Shown piece after piece: positions 6,344-10,085 of a stretch of DNA of 10,085 nucleotides. The stretch is taken from assembly GCA_947626425.1 (NCBI GenBank), contig CANQRX010000048.1, positions 1 through 10,085 of the forward strand, given 5' to 3'. The stretch is from an uncultured Bacilli bacterium. GTDB taxonomy: Bacteria > Bacillota_I > Bacilli_A > RF39 > UBA660. The notes beneath the pieces were generated by a model. The model had not been told where the DNA came from. It saw only the letters and a list, made by a program, of their open reading frames with translations, and searched no databases. Position 1 is the first letter of the stretch. Each line of letters opens with the position of its first letter. The translations under genes and the position numbers were made by a program.

Positions 6344-6472
6344 TAAACAAAGATAAATTAAAAAATATTATTTTCAAAAAAGCTAAAGGAATAGCAATAA
6401 ATCAGCCCAATTATATCAAATGTATTTTTTGAACATATTTTAGAAAGACTTTCTAAATTTGCCAATTTCTAG
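6340..6472 (+). pseudogene. Truncated, frameshifted AbiEii-type toxin (nucleotidyltransferase) remnant
   Basis: Downstream of the antitoxin the DNA still encodes the start of an AbiEii toxin. The frame from 6340 reads (ATA)-VNKDKLKNIIFKKAKGIA then INQPNYI. A +1 shift near 6418 gives NVFFEHILERLSKFANF, ended by TAG at 6470. Intact family members read 'NKDKLk.ii..ka.e......ll..yf.ErfLeRLsKskyk..FiLKGG'. Three lesions are visible: the start codon (ATA where ATG is expected, 7 nt after GGAGG), the frameshift, and loss of everything after LSK. The nucleotidyltransferase core (GG-S and the acidic metal ligands) is gone, so no active toxin can be made. The fragment covers only about 43 codons of the usual 250-300. 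Confidence 0.82.
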
Positions 6473-6475
6473 TGC

Positions 6476-6504
6476 TTTTTTTTAATGTTTTTCTGTGATA
6501 TAAT
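6476..6504 (+). promoter_or_regulatory. Extended -10 promoter for the prepilin-like / DUF2779 operon
   Basis: TGATATAAT at 6496-6504 is an extended -10 (TGn plus consensus TATAAT). The -35 position at 17 bp spacing (6476-6481) is only a T run, so activity would depend on the extended -10. It lies 20 nt before the ATG at 6525, with AGGTGG (6514-6519) between. Confidence 0.6.
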
Positions 6505-6524
6505 AGCAAAAGTAGGTGGTTTAG

Positions 6525-6869
6525 ATGAATAAACAAGGATATGCAATTAAAGAATTATTAATTTTATTTGGGGTTTTAGCTATTGTTTTTACAGTGGCTA
6601 TTACAAAAGTTAGTTTCGCATATCAAGAAGCAGTTGATACTGATAATTTACTAACGGAAGAAAATAATACCATTAAATTGGCAACTCAAGTTTATATTAA
6701 AGCTAATCCTGATAAGATTGATAAAGAAAAAGAAAATTTTCTTTTTGGAAAAGATCTAACTGAAGCTGGTTATTTAATTCAAACGGAAGAATTTGATTAT
6801 AGTAAGACAAAAATTAAGGTAACATATAATAAAGAAACTAAAGAATATAATATTGAAGTTATGGAGTAG
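6525..6869 (+). CDS. Prepilin-like / pseudopilin-like single-pass membrane protein
   Basis: The 114-residue protein has a type IV prepilin-style N-terminus: a short basic leader MNKQG, then YAIKELLILFGVLAIVFTVA. Cleavage after Gly5 would put Glu10 at position +5 of the mature protein, as in class III signal peptides, and the hydrophobic helix follows at once. Canonical pilins have Phe or Met at +1; here it is Tyr. The rest (residues 34-114) is a charged, helix-then-strand outer part (NTIKLATQVYIKANP, then ITKVTY-like strands) without cysteines. No prepilin peptidase, assembly ATPase or other pilin gene is in the window. The gene shares a promoter with the nuclease gene 3 nt downstream. Function is unknown; a plain N-anchored membrane protein is the alternative. 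Confidence 0.6.
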   Translation: MNKQGYAIKELLILFGVLAIVFTVAITKVSFAYQEAVDTDNLLTEENNTIKLATQVYIKANPDKIDKEKENFLFGKDLTEAGYLIQTEEFDYSKTKIKVTYNKETKEYNIEVME

Positions 6870-6872
6870 GAT

Positions 6873-8753
6873 ATGGCAATAACTAAAACTAATTTTATCA
6901 ATTATACCCGTTGTCCTCGTTTCGTTGCCTTAGAAAAAATAACAGCAACTGATTTACAAAAAAACATTACTTATAGTGAATATTTAGAATCTGAAGAACT
7001 TGAAAATGTTAAAGAATTATATACTCAGATGATTGAGGAAAGCACTGAACAAAGTATTGATAAACCAAACAGTATTAATCGTCAATTACAAGCTATGTTA
7101 CCTTATTATAAACAAGTAGAAAAAGAGGCGAGTGCAATCACATTAAAACAGTTTGGAGGGTCAGTCATCAGTAGTGTTGATACCTTTAGTCAAAAAGCAT
7201 TTTCCTTTACTAAAAATAACAGTCAATATATTTGTTACGTTGATATTTATAATGAAGTAGGCAAGGATATAAATATTATTGAAGTTAAAGCTATAACTAG
7301 TAAAAAATATAAAGATTTGCAAGGTGGTTATTTAAAAAAAGAAAAATTTGGGATTTTTAAAAAAGTAAATAATGTTTATTTTTTAAAAGAAACTTTTGAA
7401 AATTATAATATTGAAGAAGAGATGCCTTTAGAAACTTATCAAAAATTACAAGCTAAATTATTTAATCGTTTTGATGTTGGAAGTTATTTTTATGATTTAG
7501 CTGTCCAAAGATATTTTATTGAAAATGATTATTTAGAAAAAGGGCAACAGTTGCCGAATATTCATTATTATTTAGCTGTTTTAAACGATGATTATATATT
7601 TGATGGAACCTATGAAAATGATAAAGCCATTTATAATCCTGATAAAAATGGCAATGAATTAATTACTTTTTTTAATGCGGATTACCTTACTTTAAAATAT
7701 CAAAGTATCATTAAGAAAGATGATGACAATTTAACTAAGTGGTTAAATGAATTAAATTATGAAGAATGTCCGTTAAGTGATGCTTGTTGCTATAAAAAAC
7801 AAACCGAATGTAAATTTTTTAAAAGTGTCTGTGGCAAAAAAATTCCTGATAGTAATTCCTCTTTAAATTACTTAAACAATGGTCATGGTTTTACTAAAGA
7901 AAATGGCCAACCAATCAAAGGCTTGGAATTAATAAACGAAGGTTTTTTACATATGGAAGACATTCCGAAAAAATGGTTAAAAAATCCAAATCATTTAATA
8001 CAACGTGAGTGTCTAGAAACGCACCAAGAATATTTAAATAAAAAGAAAATTCAAGCCGCTTTAAAAACACTTGAATATCCTATATATCATTTAGATTTTG
8101 AAACTTTCCCTTGTCCTTTACCAAGATTTAAAGGCGAATGGCCTTATATTCAAAGTCCTTTTGAATTTAGTTTGCATATTGAAAAAGAACCAAATTGTTG
8201 TGATAAAGAAAAGGATAACGTTGTTTTTTTAGCAACTACTTTAAAAGATGAACGTGAAGATTTAATAAAGTGTTTGTTAAAAAATGTTGATGTTAACAAA
8301 GGAACTCTATTTGCCCAAAATGTAAGTTTTGAAAAAGGAAGAATCAAAGAATTGGCTAATATTTTTCCTAAATATAAGAATGATTTAATGAAATTATATA
8401 ACCGTGGTTTTGATTTATTGTGGCTTTTATCTAATAATAAAGAACTTTACCAAAAATTAGGATTTGGTGATGAGGCCCAAGTAATTAATTATTATCATGA
8501 ACAATTAAGTGGTTCGTATTCGATAAAAAAAACTTTGCCTGTATTTAGTGAATTAACATACAAAAACTTGGATGTTAAAAATGGAACTGAGGCCTTAGTA
8601 ACATATGCTAATTATGAAAATATGACGCCCCAAGAACGTCAAAATTCGCAGGAGGCTTTACGAATTTATTGCCAGCAAGATACGTGGGCGATGGTCGAAA
8701 TTTTAAAATCCTTACGGCAAAAAGTCGCTGAAAATGTTGTAAATGAATTGTAA
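6873..8753 (+). CDS. DUF2779 domain-containing protein: predicted Fe-S PD-(D/E)XK nuclease fused to DEDD-type exonuclease
   Basis: This 626-residue protein has two apparent nuclease modules. The N-terminal half looks like Cas4/AddB: FINYTRCPRF with Cys14, a nuclease core with Asp124 (YVDIY) and Glu137-Val-Lys139 (IIEVKA), then a cysteine group CPLSDACCYKKQTECKFF plus Cys320 (Cys299, 305/306, 313, 320). One N-terminal and three later cysteines is the Fe-S pattern of that group. The C-terminal DUF2779 domain carries YHLDFETFPCPLPRFKGEWP (Asp408, Glu410; Exo I), FAQNVSFEKGRIKEL (Exo II region, about 480-494), the GSYSIKKTLPVF motif (547-558) and RIYCQQDTWAMVEI (Asp603; Exo III). Such proteins occur in many bacteria, including Mollicutes, with no established role; DNA or RNA repair or defence is inference. 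The ATG follows GGAGTAGG inside the end of the pilin-like gene, so the two are coupled. Confidence 0.82.
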   Translation: MAITKTNFINYTRCPRFVALEKITATDLQKNITYSEYLESEELENVKELYTQMIEESTEQSIDKPNSINRQLQAMLPYYKQVEKEASAITLKQFGGSVISSVDTFSQKAFSFTKNNSQYICYVDIYNEVGKDINIIEVKAITSKKYKDLQGGYLKKEKFGIFKKVNNVYFLKETFENYNIEEEMPLETYQKLQAKLFNRFDVGSYFYDLAVQRYFIENDYLEKGQQLPNIHYYLAVLNDDYIFDGTYENDKAIYNPDKNGNELITFFNADYLTLKYQSIIKKDDDNLTKWLNELNYEECPLSDACCYKKQTECKFFKSVCGKKIPDSNSSLNYLNNGHGFTKENGQPIKGLELINEGFLHMEDIPKKWLKNPNHLIQRECLETHQEYLNKKKIQAALKTLEYPIYHLDFETFPCPLPRFKGEWPYIQSPFEFSLHIEKEPNCCDKEKDNVVFLATTLKDEREDLIKCLLKNVDVNKGTLFAQNVSFEKGRIKELANIFPKYKNDLMKLYNRGFDLLWLLSNNKELYQKLGFGDEAQVINYYHEQLSGSYSIKKTLPVFSELTYKNLDVKNGTEALVTYANYENMTPQERQNSQEALRIYCQQDTWAMVEILKSLRQKVAENVVNEL

Positions 8754-8770
8754 AAAAATCTTGTCTATCG

Positions 8771-8800
8771 TTGTATATCCTCTTTATTTTTTAGTATTAT
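8771..8800 (+). promoter_or_regulatory. Promoter of rpoZ
   Basis: TTGTAT (8771-8776) and TATTAT (8795-8800) are 18 bp apart, 22 nt before the rpoZ start codon. AAGGA at 8809-8813 is the ribosome binding site. No hairpin terminator for the DUF2779 gene is evident in 8754-8770, so read-through into rpoZ is possible. Confidence 0.5.
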
Positions 8801-8822
8801 ATTAAAGTAAGGACGTGATATA

Positions 8823-9035
8823 ATGTTAGAACCTTCAATTGATAAGTTGCTTAATATTGTTGACTCAAAATATAAACTTGTTCATGTAGCCGCAATTAGA
8901 AGTAAACAAATGTTAGAAAATAAGCATTTTCAAATGAAAGAAAGTGAATACATGAATAAACGGACAATAGGAAGAGCACTAGAAGAATTAGAAAAAGGAC
9001 TTATTGTGGTGAAATTTAAACACCATGACAATTAA
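8823..9035 (+). CDS. rpoZ: DNA-directed RNA polymerase omega subunit
   Basis: The 70-residue protein matches Firmicutes omega: MLEPSIDKLLNIVDSKYKLV at the N-terminus ('PsidkLl.ivdsKY.LV'), a helix AAIRSKQMLENK, then SEYMNKRTIGRALEELEKGLI, where 'K.v..AleEi..G.i' is the conserved end. Omega is a small RNA polymerase subunit that helps fold and recruit beta-prime. In Bacillus it lies between gmk and coaBC. Here it stands alone with its own promoter, between a nuclease gene and a wall hydrolase gene. Position 57 onward (KGLIVVKF) ends soon after the conserved part, so the protein is complete and of usual length for the group. Confidence 0.93.
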   Translation: MLEPSIDKLLNIVDSKYKLVHVAAIRSKQMLENKHFQMKESEYMNKRTIGRALEELEKGLIVVKFKHHDN

Positions 9036-9063
9036 GTCTTTTTTAGCATCTAAGTTTATTTAG

Positions 9064-9089
9064 AATAAATATGCAAAATTTATTTTTTT
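9064..9089 (+). terminator. Weak AT-only hairpin with T-tract after rpoZ
   Basis: AATAAAT (9064-9070) and ATTTATT (9078-9084) are perfect inverted arms around ATGCAAA, followed by five more T. The position after rpoZ fits a terminator, but a stem with no G-C pair would be weak. Confidence 0.4.
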
Positions 9090-9091
9090 GT

Positions 9092-9127
9092 GACATATAA
9101 ACGGTCAAAATTTAAAAACGGACATAT
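9092..9127. repeat. Paired direct repeats in the leader of the M23 gene
   Basis: Two short repeats interleave upstream of the M23 gene: AAACGGTCA (9099-9107) and AAACGGACA (9116-9124), starts 17 bp apart; and GACATAT at 9092-9098 and 9121-9127. They lie where a promoter should be, but no good -35/-10 pair was found there. They may be a regulator site; the evidence is short similarity only. Confidence 0.3.
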
Positions 9128-9147
9128 TTTATTTTAGAGGTGGTAAA

Positions 9148-9924
9148 ATGAGTCGCGTTTTATTAAATGCTAATAATCAAATAACGGATCCGTATGGGAA
9201 TAATCATTCGGGAGTAGATGTTGTCAAAAAAGAAAATCAATTAGCTCCAATTATTGCTCATTCAAGTGGGATCGTTATTTTAACTCAAACTGGTCAAAAA
9301 AATAACAAAGGTTCAACAGGAACTTTAAGCTATGGAAATTTTGTAAAAATTCGACATGATAATGGCTATTATACTTTGTATGCGCATATGAATGAAGTTT
9401 ATGTAAAACAAGGGCAAAGAGTAAGTAAAGGTGAACAAATTGGTTATATGGGTGACAGTGGTAACGCCTATGGAGCTCATTTACATTTTGAAGTTCGCGA
9501 TCAAAACAATAATCGAATTAATCCAACTTATTATTTAGATAATGATTTACCAAGTAAAGAAAATCGGCAAATTTTATATCAAGCTTATGATAATATTAAA
9601 AAAAGTTGGTTACCTAATGTCAGTGTAGGAAGCGCTGATTATGCCGGAAATTTTGGTAATGCCATCGGTGGAATATATTTAGATTCTTATCGAATGCGAG
9701 TTCATGATAAAGTCAAAAATTTGTGGTTACCTTGGGTCATTAATCGCCAAGACTATGCGGGAAATTTAGGTAATGCAATTGACGGCTTACAAATTGAAGG
9801 TGTAACTTATCGCGTCCATTTAACAAACGGTCCTTGGTTGCCTTGGGTTAACAAAGTAGATGATACCGCGAATGGTTATGCTGGTATTTATGGTCGCGAA
9901 ATTGATGCAATTCAAATAAAATAG
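9148..9924 (+). CDS. M23 family metallopeptidase with three C-terminal ChW-like wall-binding repeats
   Basis: The 258-residue protein starts at an ATG with AGAGGTGG four nt upstream. Residues about 10-130 are a LytM-type M23 endopeptidase domain: HSGVDV (His20 and Asp24, zinc ligands), TLYAHM (His80), and GAHLHFEVRD (His111 and His113; the latter the third zinc ligand). Such enzymes cut peptidoglycan stem-peptide cross-bridges. Residues 151-258 hold three repeats starting SWLPNV, LWLPWV and PWLPWV, each with YAG..G..I(D/G) and two with YR(M/V)(R)VH. These resemble Clostridial hydrophobic W (ChW) repeats, probably for wall or carbohydrate binding. The N-terminus (MSRVLLNANNQITDPYG) has no signal peptide or membrane segment, unlike housekeeping LytM proteins and like phage endolysins. 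No holin or phage gene is adjacent. Confidence 0.88.
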   Translation: MSRVLLNANNQITDPYGNNHSGVDVVKKENQLAPIIAHSSGIVILTQTGQKNNKGSTGTLSYGNFVKIRHDNGYYTLYAHMNEVYVKQGQRVSKGEQIGYMGDSGNAYGAHLHFEVRDQNNNRINPTYYLDNDLPSKENRQILYQAYDNIKKSWLPNVSVGSADYAGNFGNAIGGIYLDSYRMRVHDKVKNLWLPWVINRQDYAGNLGNAIDGLQIEGVTYRVHLTNGPWLPWVNKVDDTANGYAGIYGREIDAIQIK

Positions 9925-9942
9925 AACTTAGGTTCTTTTTTT
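9923..9942 (+). terminator. Rho-independent terminator of the M23 gene
   Basis: AGAAC (9923-9927) pairs perfectly with GTTCT (9932-9936) around the TTAG tetraloop and is followed by six T. It starts within the stop codon. The stem is short but compact. Confidence 0.65.
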
Positions 9943-9981
9943 AATAAAAATCACAAATTTCCAAAAAACCGTAAAAAATCC

Positions 9982-10010
9982 TTGCACGCTTTAAAGAACT
10001 ATGATATTAT
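9982..10010 (+). promoter_or_regulatory. Promoter of the tRNA-Ala gene
   Basis: TTGCAC (9982-9987) and TATTAT (10005-10010) are 17 bp apart, 12 nt before the tRNA 5' end, so transcription would begin within a few bases of the mature end. This is the usual layout for a tRNA or rRNA-tRNA operon, and more tRNA genes may follow beyond the window. Confidence 0.75.
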
Positions 10011-10022
10011 TAGTTTGTCGTT

Positions 10023-10085
10023 GGGGGATTAGCTCAGCTGGCTAGAGCACCTGCCCTGCACGCAGGGGGTCGCGGGTTCGAATCC
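10023..10085 (+). tRNA. tRNA-Ala (anticodon UGC), 3' end beyond the window
   Basis: The acceptor strand GGGGGAT (10023-10029) is followed by TA, the D arm GCTC/GAGC (10032-10035, 10045-10048), the anticodon arm CCTGC/GCAGG (10050-10054, 10062-10066) with loop CCTGCAC, variable GGGTC, and the T arm start GCGGGTTCGAATCC (TTCGAAT is the T loop). TGC at 10057-10059 is the anticodon, for alanine. The window ends 63 nt into the gene, so the T-stem 3' strand and acceptor 3' strand are not seen. Position 33, almost always U, is C here. Its U34 is the type of base modified by the trmR/trhP products encoded in the same window. Confidence 0.95.

Noticed and set aside
6439..6457. 19-bp perfect palindrome centred on 6448 as an operator or terminator
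   Set aside because: It coincides with the codons for the conserved ERLSK of the toxin remnant and has no T-tract directly after it; coding constraint explains it.
6475..6483. T run after the toxin remnant as an intrinsic terminator
   Set aside because: No stable stem precedes the T run; only a weak AAATT/AATTT pairing was found.
8150..8347. 65-codon minus-strand open frame
   Set aside because: It lies wholly inside the DUF2779 exonuclease domain, has no ribosome binding site, and its composition is that of an antisense shadow.
232..9924. Mollicute genetic code (TGA as tryptophan)
   Set aside because: TGA ends ireB and trhP1 at the expected places, and tryptophans are written TGG throughout.
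1..10085. CRISPR array, rRNA genes, insertion sequence with terminal repeats
   Set aside because: No regularly spaced repeats, no rRNA signature sequence and no transposase frame were seen on either strand.

Overview
The window is a stretch of a low-GC Gram-positive genome (Bacillota), most likely a gut-type member of class Bacilli such as an erysipelotrichial or RF39-like lineage. The reasons are the strong AT bias, AGGAGG-type ribosome binding sites, the Firmicutes-specific ireB-ruvX-DUF1292-mltG gene order, and ChW-like wall-binding repeats. TGA acts as a stop (ends of ireB and of the first U32 gene), so this is not a code-4 mollicute. The taxonomic call is an inference from gene content only.

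Bases 1-231 hold the 5' end of a divergent gene (AAA-ATPase/PD-(D/E)XK type) and two back-to-back sigma-A promoters. Bases 232-5309 are a compact housekeeping operon: ireB, ruvX, a DUF1292 gene, mltG, trmR (yrrM), two U32-family genes (yrrN/yrrO, trhP1/trhP2) and greA. This is the Bacillus yrzL-yrrK-yrzB-yrrL-yrrM-yrrN-yrrO-greA order, but alaS is not upstream and udk is missing before greA. The trmR-trhP1-trhP2 trio should hydroxylate and then methylate wobble U34 of tRNAs (mo5U). A tRNA-Ala(UGC), a typical substrate class, lies at the right end of the window.

Bases 5310-6520 are a recombination-scarred accessory patch. It holds the greA terminator, a small ORF with an ideal ribosome binding site, a decayed second copy of the greA 3' end, an AbiEi-type antitoxin, and the frameshifted, truncated stump of its AbiEii toxin partner. 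The antitoxin gene is intact, so the toxin-antitoxin pair has lost its toxin.

Bases 6525-8753 are a two-gene unit: a small prepilin-like membrane protein, then a 626-residue DUF2779 protein. The latter seems to combine a Cas4/AddB-like Fe-S PD-(D/E)XK nuclease with a DEDD-type exonuclease. This is the best candidate for uncharacterised biology here. Bases 8823-9035 are rpoZ (RNA polymerase omega). Bases 9148-9924 encode an M23 endopeptidase with three C-terminal ChW-like repeats and no signal peptide. A terminator, a near-consensus promoter and a tRNA-Ala gene cut by the window edge finish the window.
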